Origin: Chryseobacterium pennipullorum
Lineage (GTDB): Bacteria > Bacteroidota > Bacteroidia > Flavobacteriales > Weeksellaceae
DNA: 64,000 bases
NCBI RefSeq assembly: GCF_003384725.1
Contig: NZ_QNVV01000008.1
Coordinates: forward strand, 62,001 to 126,000
Reading direction: 5' to 3'
Below are positions 32,856 through 41,433 of the stretch, in pieces. Position numbers and translations under genes: made by a program. Below the pieces are notes generated by a model. It saw only the letters and a program-made list of their open reading frames with translations. It did no database searches and was not told the origin of the DNA. Numbering within the stretch: position 1 is the stretch's first letter; each line of letters opens with the position of its first letter.

Positions 32856-35186
32856 ATGCAAACATCTTTTTTAAAAATTGCTGCTGCTTCAGCGGCGCTC
32901 TGTCTCAGCAGTTGGGCAATAGCGCAGCAAAAGTATCAGGTAAGCGGAACGGTCAAGGACCAGAAAAACGGCGAGCTTCTGATTGGAGTCAGTGTAAAAG
33001 TTGCTGAGGATCCTTCTATTCATGTAGTCGCAAATGAATATGGTTTCTACTCCCTGTCATTACCCGAAGGAAATTATACGGTAGTCATTTCTTATCCCGG
33101 ATATAAGGATTTTGAACAACAGATCACTGTTGATCAGAATATTAAGCTGGACCTTCCCCTTAGCCAACAGGAGCCGATGGCCAACACCATTGATGAGGTA
33201 GTGATCACGGGAATCAGAAAGGACAAAAATCTGACTTCTGCCCAAATGGGTACGGAAACCCTGAGCATCAAAAATATAGAAAAGCTCCCGGTTCTTTTCG
33301 GAGAAAAGGATGTGATGAAAACCATCCAGCTCCTGCCGGGTATTAAAAGCAGCGGCGAAGGAAGCAGCGGGTTCAGTGTGAGAGGAGGTGCCACGGATCA
33401 GAACCTTATTCTGTTGGATGAAGCACCTGTATACAATGCTTCCCATTTACTGGGATTCTTCAGTACCTTCAACAGTGATGCGCTTAAAGATGCGAGTATC
33501 ATCAAAGGAAACAGCCCTGCACAGTACGGGGGCCGCCTTTCTTCTGTTTTGGATGTCAAAATGAAAGACGGAAACAACAAAGATTATAATATCAATGGAG
33601 GAATCGGACTGATCAGCAGCAGACTGAGTGTAGAAGGACCAATTCAGAAAGAAAAATCATCATTCATTGTATCCGGGAGAAGGACCTACGCTGATTTATT
33701 TCTTAAAACGTCTAATGATTTTAAAGACAATAAACTGTACTTTTATGATCTGAACCTGAAAGCTAATTATCAGATCAATGAAAACAACCGCCTTTACCTG
33801 TCAGGATATTTCGGAAGAGATGTACTGGGACTGGGAAACACGTTTTCTACAGACTGGGGGAACACGACAGCTACCTTGAGATGGAACAGCATTATCAACA
33901 GTAAGCTCTTCTCCAATACCTCATTTATATACAGCAATTACGATTATAAAGTAAGCCTGAAAAGCAATGACAATAATTTCGGATTAAATTCCAAAATACA
34001 GGACTGGAATCTGAAACAGGATTTCACATGGTTTGCAGGCAACAAGCATTCGGTTCGCTTCGGACTTCAGTCTATTTATCACACCATCACCCCAAGCAGT
34101 GCTTCCGGGACCAGCGTAAGCAGCTTTCCCCGAAATCCTAGGAAATCCTGGGAAAATGCACTCTACATCAATGATGACTTTAAGGCAACTGAAAAACTGA
34201 CCATTAATTACGGCGCCAGGCTTTCGATGTTCAGTGTTTTAGGCGGTGATACTTTTAATACCTATGAAAACGGAGTCCTTACCGACAGCAGATTTCTGGA
34301 GAAGGGGCAGTTTGGTAAGACCTATGTCAACATAGAACCGAGAATTACGGCCAATTACAGAATCAATGAAGTAAGCAGCATCAAGGGTGGGTATTCCCGC
34401 AATACTCAGAACCTTCACCTCTTAAGCAATTCCAGCAGCGGAAATCCTACCGACCAATGGATTGGAAGCAGCTACACGGTAAAACCCGAGATCGCAGACC
34501 AGATCAGTATGGGATACAGCAGAAACTTCAACAACAACAATTACGAGCTGAATGCTGAAATTTATTACAAATCGATGCAGAACCAGATCGATTTCAAAAA
34601 CGGTGCGCAGATCACCTTCGATACGGCAGCCGATGTGGAAAGTGAACTGTTGTTTGGTAAAGGAAGGGCTTATGGACTGGAACTGATCGCCAAAAAGAAA
34701 AGCGGAAAACTTACAGGATGGATCTCGTATACTTTATCTAAAACAGAGAGAAAAATAAACGGAATCAATGATAACGAATGGTATAATGCCAGAATGGACA
34801 AAACACATGACCTGTCCGTTGTAGCGACGTATCAGCTGAATCCAAAATGGTCTTTATCAGGACTATTCGTTTACAGCACAGGAAATGCAGTGACCTTCCC
34901 GACCGGGAAATATGAACTGAACGGCCAAACGGTTTTCCAGTACAGCAACAGAAATGCAGACAGAATGCCGGCTTACCACAGAATGGATTTGAGCGCGACA
35001 TACGAGCCATCTTCCAATAAGCGTTTCCGGGGATCATGGACTTTTGGAATCTATAATCTCTATGGACGTGAAAATGCTTACACCATCACCTTCGAAGACA
35101 ATCCGAACAATCCGGGAACCACCCGTGCCATGCAGACCTCACTATTCCGCTGGGTTCCTAACATCACTTACAATTTCAAATTTTAA
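32856..35186 (+). CDS. TonB-dependent outer-membrane receptor with carboxypeptidase-like domain
   Basis: 776 residues. Signal peptide (MQTSFLKIAAASAALCLSSWAIAQ), then a carboxypeptidase-regulatory-like beta-sandwich (~27-105: VSGTVKDQKNGELLIGVSVKV...VVISYPGYK), then the plug (~125-230) with GFSVRGGATDQNLILLDEAPVY and the barrel to the C-terminal Phe (NITYNFKF). It is shorter than SusC (about 1000) and lacks a SusD partner; instead a DUF4249 lipoprotein follows 3 bp later. That pair is typical of flavobacteria. The ligand is unknown. Although it is close to the siderophore operon, no Fur box is evident here, so the link is only by position. Confidence 0.9.
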   Translation: MQTSFLKIAAASAALCLSSWAIAQQKYQVSGTVKDQKNGELLIGVSVKVAEDPSIHVVANEYGFYSLSLPEGNYTVVISYPGYKDFEQQITVDQNIKLDLPLSQQEPMANTIDEVVITGIRKDKNLTSAQMGTETLSIKNIEKLPVLFGEKDVMKTIQLLPGIKSSGEGSSGFSVRGGATDQNLILLDEAPVYNASHLLGFFSTFNSDALKDASIIKGNSPAQYGGRLSSVLDVKMKDGNNKDYNINGGIGLISSRLSVEGPIQKEKSSFIVSGRRTYADLFLKTSNDFKDNKLYFYDLNLKANYQINENNRLYLSGYFGRDVLGLGNTFSTDWGNTTATLRWNSIINSKLFSNTSFIYSNYDYKVSLKSNDNNFGLNSKIQDWNLKQDFTWFAGNKHSVRFGLQSIYHTITPSSASGTSVSSFPRNPRKSWENALYINDDFKATEKLTINYGARLSMFSVLGGDTFNTYENGVLTDSRFLEKGQFGKTYVNIEPRITANYRINEVSSIKGGYSRNTQNLHLLSNSSSGNPTDQWIGSSYTVKPEIADQISMGYSRNFNNNNYELNAEIYYKSMQNQIDFKNGAQITFDTAADVESELLFGKGRAYGLELIAKKKSGKLTGWISYTLSKTERKINGINDNEWYNARMDKTHDLSVVATYQLNPKWSLSGLFVYSTGNAVTFPTGKYELNGQTVFQYSNRNADRMPAYHRMDLSATYEPSSNKRFRGSWTFGIYNLYGRENAYTITFEDNPNNPGTTRAMQTSLFRWVPNITYNFKF

Positions 35187-35189
35187 ATC

Positions 35190-35993
35190 ATGAAAAATAC
35201 TTTTCTAATTATATTATCCCTGTTTGCAGTCACATCATGTCAGAAAGAAATCGATCTTGATCTTGAAGATCAGAGTGGAAAAATAGTCATTGAAGGCAAT
35301 GTGACGGATCAGGCAGGTCCTTATGTGGTAAAGATTACCAAATCTGTACCATTTACACAACCCAACCAATACCCGGCAGTCACCGGTGCGCAGGTCGTTT
35401 TGAGTGATAATACCGGACAGACTGAAACTTTACATTATATAGGAGATGGTCAATATCAGACCACAGCATTTGTAGGGGCATCAGGTAGAACTTATACTCT
35501 GAAGATACAGGCGGAAGGACAGCAATATACTGCCCAGAGTACGATGCCTGAACCCGTTGATTTTGAAGGTCTGGCCCAGGATTCCTTTAAGTTTGGAGAT
35601 AAAATTAGCTATACTCTTTTGCCAATTTTTACTGATCCTTCAGTATTGGGAAACCGGTATCTGTTTTCTTTCACCGTTAATAATTTATCTAAAAAATACA
35701 TTAATGTATTCTCAGACAATCTCAATAACGGATTACCGAATCAGCGTCCTTTAATGATGCCTAATGATGACAGTGACGGAGCAGATCATGAGGTTGTACC
35801 GGGAGACAGCATCCATGTAGAAATGCAAAGCATAGATAATAACGTATTTACATTTTACAGTGCTCTTCTCGATATTTCCGGTGGCGGAGGCAGCGGCGTA
35901 ACTCCTGCTAATCCTCCGGGTAATATCAGCAACGGGGCATTAGGCTACTTTTCAGCACATACGCAAAGCAGACAGAGTTTTGTGATCCAGTAG
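35190..35993 (+). CDS. DUF4249 lipoprotein
   Basis: 267 residues. Lipoprotein signal MKNTFLIILSLFAVTSC with cysteine at 17, then a repeated beta-rich fold (IVIEGNVTDQAGPYVVKITKSVPF; TGAQVVLSDNTGQ). It starts 3 bp after the TonB receptor stop, so co-translation is likely. By analogy with SusD it may cap the receptor on the cell surface, but DUF4249 has no established ligand to my knowledge. The C-terminus (GALGYFSAHTQSRQSFVIQ) is the conserved family ending. Confidence 0.9.
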   Translation: MKNTFLIILSLFAVTSCQKEIDLDLEDQSGKIVIEGNVTDQAGPYVVKITKSVPFTQPNQYPAVTGAQVVLSDNTGQTETLHYIGDGQYQTTAFVGASGRTYTLKIQAEGQQYTAQSTMPEPVDFEGLAQDSFKFGDKISYTLLPIFTDPSVLGNRYLFSFTVNNLSKKYINVFSDNLNNGLPNQRPLMMPNDDSDGADHEVVPGDSIHVEMQSIDNNVFTFYSALLDISGGGGSGVTPANPPGNISNGALGYFSAHTQSRQSFVIQ

Positions 35994-36012
35994 ATAACAC
36001 AACCCTATAGAT

Positions 36013-36045
36013 AAGGCATTCCAAACATAAAGGAATGCCTTTTTT
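36013..36045 (+). terminator. Terminator of the TonB-receptor/DUF4249 operon
   Basis: AAGGCATTCC / GGAATGCCTT, a 10-bp perfect stem, followed by TTTTT. It lies 20 bp past the DUF4249 stop. Confidence 0.88.
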
Positions 36046-36216
36046 GTTGACCGTAGAAATAAGGTTTGTCCTCAGGATAAAAGTGGCCTTTTGAGCGATG
36101 AATGCATTTCTGCAAATGGATGGATGTTGTGAAAGATCAATTCTTGAAGGAAGGAGCCGTTTTGAATTATCGCTTTTGGAATAACCTGCTGACATACTCT
36201 TGTCACTACTCTGCCG

Positions 36217-36224
36217 TAGCTTTG
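36217..36224 (+). promoter_or_regulatory. -7 box of the VOC gene
   Basis: TAGCTTTG, TAnnTTTG type, 22 bases before the ATG at 36247. Confidence 0.5.
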
Positions 36225-36246
36225 TCTAAATTAAAAGCAAGACAAA

Positions 36247-36642
36247 ATGAAATTAACATCATTAAGAATTATTACCAAAGACATCAGGTCATCTGTGTCG
36301 TTTTATGAACAAATAACCGGTTTAAAAGCCCAATGGTATACGGAAGATTTTGCAGAACTTTCCATGCCGTTAATCACCATCGCGATTGGAAGTACACAGA
36401 CGATGAAGCTTTTTGGTGAACATATGACAGAATCCGAAAGCACCCAAAGTACCATTATCGAATTCCTGGTGTCAGATGTAGATGGAGAATACGAAAGAAT
36501 TAAAGAAGTTACTGATCACATTGTTCAGGAACCTACCACCATGCCATGGGGTAACCGATCGCTTCTGTTTCGGGATCCGGACGGAAATCTAATCAATTTT
36601 TTCACACCGGTAAGTGCAGAAGCGGTGAAAAAATTCAGCTAA
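36247..36642 (+). CDS. VOC-family (glyoxalase/bleomycin-resistance fold) protein
   Basis: 131 residues. It has the two-fold beta-alpha-beta-beta-beta repeat: SLRIITKDIRSSVSFYEQITGLKAQ at the start and SLLFRDPDGNLINFFTPV at the end. The DPDGNLI stretch includes the usual metal-side C-terminal strand. Single gene with its own promoter and terminator. Substrate unknown; metal-dependent dioxygenase, resistance or lyase roles are all possible for this fold. Confidence 0.85.
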   Translation: MKLTSLRIITKDIRSSVSFYEQITGLKAQWYTEDFAELSMPLITIAIGSTQTMKLFGEHMTESESTQSTIIEFLVSDVDGEYERIKEVTDHIVQEPTTMPWGNRSLLFRDPDGNLINFFTPVSAEAVKKFS

Positions 36643-36669
36643 AGTGCTCATGACACTACTATTCAATAG

Positions 36670-36689
36670 GAACGGACTTTAGTCCGTTC
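36670..36689. repeat. Dispersed palindromic repeat, copy 2
   Basis: GAACGGACT-TT-AGTCCGTTC, a perfect 9-bp stem. It shares TCAATAGG and the trailing A with copy 1 at 2865-2884, at 27 of 29 positions. Confidence 0.75.
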
Positions 36690-36763
36690 ACCTATAATAA
36701 ACCTTCAGGATTGAATTTATAATCTGGAAGGGAAAGGAAAATCTGATCGGAACAAATAAAAAT

Positions 36764-36791
36764 AAAAAAGGAGGGGGAACCCTCCTTTTTT
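36764..36791. terminator. Terminator of the VOC gene
   Basis: AAAAAAGGAGGG / CCCTCCTTTTTT, a 12-bp perfect stem with loop GGAA; symmetrical A/T runs. Confidence 0.85.
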
Positions 36792-37184
36792 GTTTGTAAT
36801 AATAACCTGTTAATTGAACTTCTTTATATGTATTTGTGTTTTATTTTGATCATTTGCTTTTTCAGGAAGCCCATTACAGGTTATTCATACACTTCAATTC
36901 ATCAGTTGTCGTATGAATTTTCATCATTTTTGTGTTTTTTATAATTATAGTTTATTATTTTTCCACTATAATCATTTGTGTTTTGTATAAAATTTTAAAT
37001 TAAAAAAGCATTTTGTGTTTGGTTATGCAATTTTTCAATCCCTTAATTTTATACTGCAAAGTAACGACATTACTGAATACTAATCACAATAAACACCGTC
37101 GATACATATCGGGAGCGCCATAGATATTTATCGACACTTTGGTGTTTTTGTCGTATAGAAGCGTAAAAATATCTTTTAGTGAGT
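36792..37184. other. AT-rich intergenic region, no gene seen
   Basis: About 390 bases rich in TTTTGTGTTT-like words. It lies between the VOC terminator and the response-regulator stop. No frame, tRNA-like fold or clear terminator found for the two-component operon. Confidence 0.5.
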
Positions 37185-37838
37185 CTAAATTTTATGGTGT
37201 GTTTTGATCAGATCGATCAACTCAACAAGGTTTTCTATTTTTAATTTTTCAAAAATATTCTTTTTGATAGTACTTACTGTATTTTGCTTTATGTTTAAAT
37301 GATTCGCAATTTCCAGATTTCCAAGCCCGTCTGCGTACATTTCTGCGATTTGTAATTCTCTTTTCGTTAAGGGACTGAGTGGGCTTATCAGGTCCGGATT
37401 AAAGACGAACTGTACCATTAAGCTTCTGGAAAGATCGGAGAAATACTCTCCTTTTTCAATGAAATTCAGGATGGCCGCCCTTACCTCCTCTTCTTCACTC
37501 AATTTACTCAGGTATCCGTTCGCTCCTGCCTTAATGAATTTAAGAGCATGCAGATCCTCTTCCAGACCCGTAAAGATCAGGATTTTGAGATTCGGATTAG
37601 CTATCTTCATCTGTGGTAAAATATGTAAACTGTTTCCGTCCGGGAAATGAGCATCAATAATGGCCATTTCGATCCCTTTGGATTCCACCAGCTCCACCAC
37701 CTGCTGTAAAGACGAAGTATGATACACTTTCGCATGGGGAGCAATATCATCGATGATGATCTCAATTCCCTGTCGTACAATGCTGTGATCGTCCGCCAGA
37801 AGGAATACAATCTCTCTGTTTTCAACCGGTAGTTCCAT
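37185..37838 (-). CDS. Response regulator, NarL/LuxR type
   Basis: 217 residues. Receiver domain ~8-125 with the acidic pair D16-D17, phosphoacceptor D62 (MAIIDAHFPDG), T90 and K112 (GYLSKLS). LuxR-type HTH ~150-215: LTKRELQIAEMYADGLGNLEIANHLNIKQNTVSTIKKNIFEKL. Its ATG shares one base with the stop codon of the histidine kinase upstream, so they are coupled and form one system. The targets are unknown. Confidence 0.92.
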   Translation of the reverse strand: MELPVENREIVFLLADDHSIVRQGIEIIIDDIAPHAKVYHTSSLQQVVELVESKGIEMAIIDAHFPDGNSLHILPQMKIANPNLKILIFTGLEEDLHALKFIKAGANGYLSKLSEEEEVRAAILNFIEKGEYFSDLSRSLMVQFVFNPDLISPLSPLTKRELQIAEMYADGLGNLEIANHLNIKQNTVSTIKKNIFEKLKIENLVELIDLIKTHHKI

Positions 37839-39550
37839 TATGTATTAGTTTTTAAAATGATTCTGAATGTTATTGTTGTTCCTTTATGAAGCTTGCTGGA
37901 GACGGATATATCACCATCAAAAAGCTCTACAATCTCCTTGCACAGATTCAGACCTAAACCTGCGCCCAGATTGTCCACTTCATCAGAAACCATTCCCTGA
38001 TAATAGGGATCAAAAATTTTCCCAAGGTCAGATTCCGATATTCCGATACCGGTATCGCTTACCGTGGTGATCAGGGTGACCTTATTTTCATCCACAGGCT
38101 CAGTAACCATGGTAAGATCGATCTGCCCGTTTTCTGTGAACTTGTTGGCGTTCCCGAGAATATTCATAAAAATCTGATTGATTCTTATATTATCCGAGTT
38201 GACAACAACATCTTCAGGAATTCTGTCTGTTACGACAAATCTGTTATTCCGGGTTTCAAGATAAGGAGTAATCACCTCCACGATGGACCCAATCTCATTT
38301 TTAAGATTAAAAACAGACTTTATAAGTTCCTTCTCAGCGTTTTCATTCTTGGTATACTCCAGGATCTGGTTAGATTGCAGCAATAAGGTACTGTTGGTAA
38401 ATTTTATGGATTTCAGGTAGTCTTTTATCGTCTCGTCCTGCGTGGTTCTGTGAATTTTATCAATAAAAATATTAATGATCTTGAGTGGTGACCTCAGATC
38501 ATGGCTCAGCATTCCCAGAATCCTGTTTTTAAAATTAAGGTTCTTTTTAATTTCGTCATTGGCAGCATTAAGTTTCCTTTCATATATAAAAGCCACGCGG
38601 GTAAAATACATAATCAAAATAGAGACGATGAACATCAGTACCATAAGTCCCAATACCAGATAGGTCCTGATCCTGTTATTGCTTGAGCTTTGTTCGCTAT
38701 ACTCTTTTTCAAGCTGTGATTTGAAATCGTTAATCGCACTTTCGTACACCTCAATCAGTCCGTTGCTGTACACCAGAAGTTTACTGAAATTACTGTAAAA
38801 CTGCAGATTATCTCTCTGATTTTTAGCAGCAATGAGCTGAGCCTTCTTTACCTCCGCTGCATAATGCCTGTTCATGGATTTAATGGTATTGTCGATTTCC
38901 GACTGTACGTTGGAAATATCTACTGTTTTATCATTGGAGAGGGTAATGACTGTATTTTCTTTCTGCACATTCACTTTTCCTGTTATGGCATCTTTTAAGC
39001 GCCCCATAAACCGTTTCTTCTTAATGGTATCCGTATAGGTACGCGTCTGTATTTTGAGATTTTCAAAATCTCCTTTGTACTTTTCGGGTTCATATTGTTT
39101 GTCCTGGATTTTGGCAGGAGGGTTCATCGAAGACTGATAAACCGAATCAATCAGTACTTTCAGCTTTGTGATCTTTACTGTATCCTGCTTATGAAGTGCA
39201 AGATTCTTTTTCAACCTTGGACTTGAGTTTTCGTATTCACCAATTTTGTCAAAATTGGTTCTTAGCTTTTTCAGTGACTGAAAATAAAGTTTAAGATCTT
39301 TATCATCCTGGCTTACCATATATTTCTGAAGATGTTCCTGGGCATCGAGGAAGTCTTTCCTTGAGTTATCGGTCAGCCCCCCCAGCGCCCTGCTTTCTTC
39401 CAGCTGGTTCTTGATGAAGTTTAGCTTCTTTTCATTAACGAATTCAGTATAAAAAAATATGGCAATAATTACCTGTATCAGGAGAATACACAGGATCAGT
39501 GAGTAATGAACAATTTTCCTCAATTTAAAATTTAAAAATTTATATTTCAT
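37838..39550 (-). CDS. Membrane sensor histidine kinase
   Basis: 570 residues. Two membrane segments (~13-33 and ~297-320) enclose a long extracytoplasmic helical sensor (~34-296; many charged residues and KxxL heptads, four-helix-bundle-like). The dimerisation box has H at ~350 (MLSHDLRSPLKIINIF), followed by the ATPase: N-box QIFMNILGNANKFTENG, G1 DTGIGISESDLGKIF, G2 GAGLGLNLCKEIVEL. A conventional HisKA/HATPase_c kinase, cognate to the adjacent LuxR-type regulator. What it senses is unknown. Confidence 0.93.
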   Translation of the reverse strand: MKYKFLNFKLRKIVHYSLILCILLIQVIIAIFFYTEFVNEKKLNFIKNQLEESRALGGLTDNSRKDFLDAQEHLQKYMVSQDDKDLKLYFQSLKKLRTNFDKIGEYENSSPRLKKNLALHKQDTVKITKLKVLIDSVYQSSMNPPAKIQDKQYEPEKYKGDFENLKIQTRTYTDTIKKKRFMGRLKDAITGKVNVQKENTVITLSNDKTVDISNVQSEIDNTIKSMNRHYAAEVKKAQLIAAKNQRDNLQFYSNFSKLLVYSNGLIEVYESAINDFKSQLEKEYSEQSSSNNRIRTYLVLGLMVLMFIVSILIMYFTRVAFIYERKLNAANDEIKKNLNFKNRILGMLSHDLRSPLKIINIFIDKIHRTTQDETIKDYLKSIKFTNSTLLLQSNQILEYTKNENAEKELIKSVFNLKNEIGSIVEVITPYLETRNNRFVVTDRIPEDVVVNSDNIRINQIFMNILGNANKFTENGQIDLTMVTEPVDENKVTLITTVSDTGIGISESDLGKIFDPYYQGMVSDEVDNLGAGLGLNLCKEIVELFDGDISVSSKLHKGTTITFRIILKTNT

Positions 39551-39655
39551 ATGTATTTATCAGATAAAGTTAATTTCCTAATGACTTATCTTCAAGGCAT
39601 GAGGCATTAATGATACCATTCAAAATTTTGTGTTCTTTGTTTAGCATTTAATTAG

Positions 39656-39663
39656 CAAAGTTA
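39656..39663 (-). promoter_or_regulatory. -7 box of the two-component operon
   Basis: TAACTTTG on the minus strand (TAnnTTTG), about 106 bases before the kinase start codon. Confidence 0.45.
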
Positions 39664-40217
39664 AAGTAATTTTTGGCTTGTTATAAAAGTAAATTCGTGA
39701 TAAAATTCCGATGATTTAATTTTATTTAACATTAAAACAGACCGTAAATTTCAGTTTTTGCTTGTGTAAAACTTTTTTTTTAGATCAACTGCAAAAACCA
39801 AGGCCTTCAATAAAATATTTTACAAATGTGTATTTTTTAAGGATATGGTCCCGATATTTATCCCTCTTCCTCAACTCTTTACACGCAGAACTGCCATCTT
39901 CTGCCAGCAAATGCTTCTTCTATAACAAAAAATATTCACTTTGAACCTTATCGACCGCCGATGTATACGAACTATTTAGCTATTGATGATGTTACGTTTT
40001 ATGAATCTATACTGATATCCGGTTTTCATATCGCGATCATTAGTTTTTTCTATTTTCCTTCCCGGATCATACAATGATATTTTCCTAACTTGTCCTGTTT
40101 AAAAAATATTAATCACACCCCAATCCTATCTGAGCCGCAACACTTACAGTTCGAACATCATATCCGTCTCAGATGGTGGTATTGGAAAAAGATAACAGTA
40201 AAACAGCTTCATATCTT
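39664..40217. other. Intergenic region, no gene seen
   Basis: About 550 bases between the two-component operon and the divergent VWA gene. Short frames have no recognisable product and the sequence is AT-rich. The VWA promoter lies at its right end but was not fixed. Confidence 0.45.
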
Positions 40218-41357
40218 ATGAAAAGTAAAGATTTAAATTCTCAGAGAGGTTTTACGTTCAGTAAGCATACACCGGAAGAAGTATCCCATTTTGACCGGGT
40301 CTTTGATGTATTCAAAGATCTGTTGACCCATACTTCTGGTGATATTGAAGAGGCGTTCGAGTGGCTGGACATGCTCGACAGGGAATATGACATTTTCAGC
40401 GCTGAATATACGCTTCAGGATTTTGAGGAAGACCTGAAAAAACGCGGCTATATTAAGGAAGAAGAACCTGAAGAAGGTAATTCTGGAAAGGGAAAGGGGA
40501 AAAATCTCCTTACCCCGAAGCTGGAGGCTGCCTTACGGGAATATGCATTGGACCAGATTTTCGGAAAACTTAAAAAAAGTGGCGCTGGCAATCACCGTAC
40601 CGCAAAAACAGGAACCGGTGATGAACGCGAAGGCGAGAGCCGTTCTTTTCAGTATGGGGATGACCTATCCTCTGTCAATATGACTGAAACCCTAAAGAAT
40701 GCCCAGATCAATAACGGAATTTCAGATCTGCGTCTTACAGAAGATGACCTCATTGTAGAAGAAACGAAACACAAAGCTCAGATGAGTACGGTGCTCATGA
40801 TTGACATCAGCCACTCGATGATCCTGTATGGTGAAGACCGCATCACTCCCGCCAAGAAAGTAGCTATGGCCCTGGTAGAGCTTATTAAACGGAAATATCC
40901 AAAAGACTCCATAGACATTATTGTTTTTGGAAATGAAGCATGGCCGATCAAAATCAAAGATCTTCCTTATCTAAAGGTGGGACCTTACCACACGAATACG
41001 GTCGCGGGACTGGAACTGGCCATGGATATTCTCCGTAGAAAAAGAAATACCAACAAGCAGATCTTTATGATCACAGATGGTAAGCCAAGCTGTATTCAGC
41101 TGCCGACCGGTGAATTCTACACCAACAGCTACGGACTGGACGAAATGATTGTTACCCAGTGTCTCAACAGGGCGGCACAAGCCCGGAAACTGAAAATTCC
41201 CATTACCACCTTTATGATTGCCCAGGATCCGTACCTGCGTCAGTTTGTGGAAGCATTTACAGCCCAAAATAAAGGAAAAGCTTTTTTAACTGGTCTTTCC
41301 GGTCTGGGACAAATGATTTTTGAGGATTATGAGAAAAACAGAGTCAAGCGGATATAG
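40218..41357 (+). CDS. VWA-domain protein, partner of a MoxR-type ATPase
   Basis: 379 residues from the chosen start (MKSKDLNSQRGFTFSKHTPEEVSHFDRVF); an upstream Met 45 bp earlier is possible. The N-terminal half is helical with a Gly/Lys-rich linker (~95-105). The von Willebrand A domain begins at ~190 with the MIDAS motif DISHS (~196) in MIDISHSM, a later Thr in HTNTVAG and Asp in MITDGKP. No signal peptide. It precedes an AAA+ ATPase gene by 76 bp. VWA-MoxR pairs act as chaperones that fit metals or cofactors into partner enzymes. The client is not identifiable here. Confidence 0.88.
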   Translation: MKSKDLNSQRGFTFSKHTPEEVSHFDRVFDVFKDLLTHTSGDIEEAFEWLDMLDREYDIFSAEYTLQDFEEDLKKRGYIKEEEPEEGNSGKGKGKNLLTPKLEAALREYALDQIFGKLKKSGAGNHRTAKTGTGDEREGESRSFQYGDDLSSVNMTETLKNAQINNGISDLRLTEDDLIVEETKHKAQMSTVLMIDISHSMILYGEDRITPAKKVAMALVELIKRKYPKDSIDIIVFGNEAWPIKIKDLPYLKVGPYHTNTVAGLELAMDILRRKRNTNKQIFMITDGKPSCIQLPTGEFYTNSYGLDEMIVTQCLNRAAQARKLKIPITTFMIAQDPYLRQFVEAFTAQNKGKAFLTGLSGLGQMIFEDYEKNRVKRI

Positions 41358-41433
41358 AGAACGTGAGTTTCAACCTGATCGTTAAAACTAACGATAAGTA
41401 TTTGCATATAAATAGTATTATTACCTAAAGAAA

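Noticed and set aside
36102..36308. Plus-strand frame of 68 codons before the VOC gene
   Set aside because: Runs through the promoter and start of the VOC gene in another frame.
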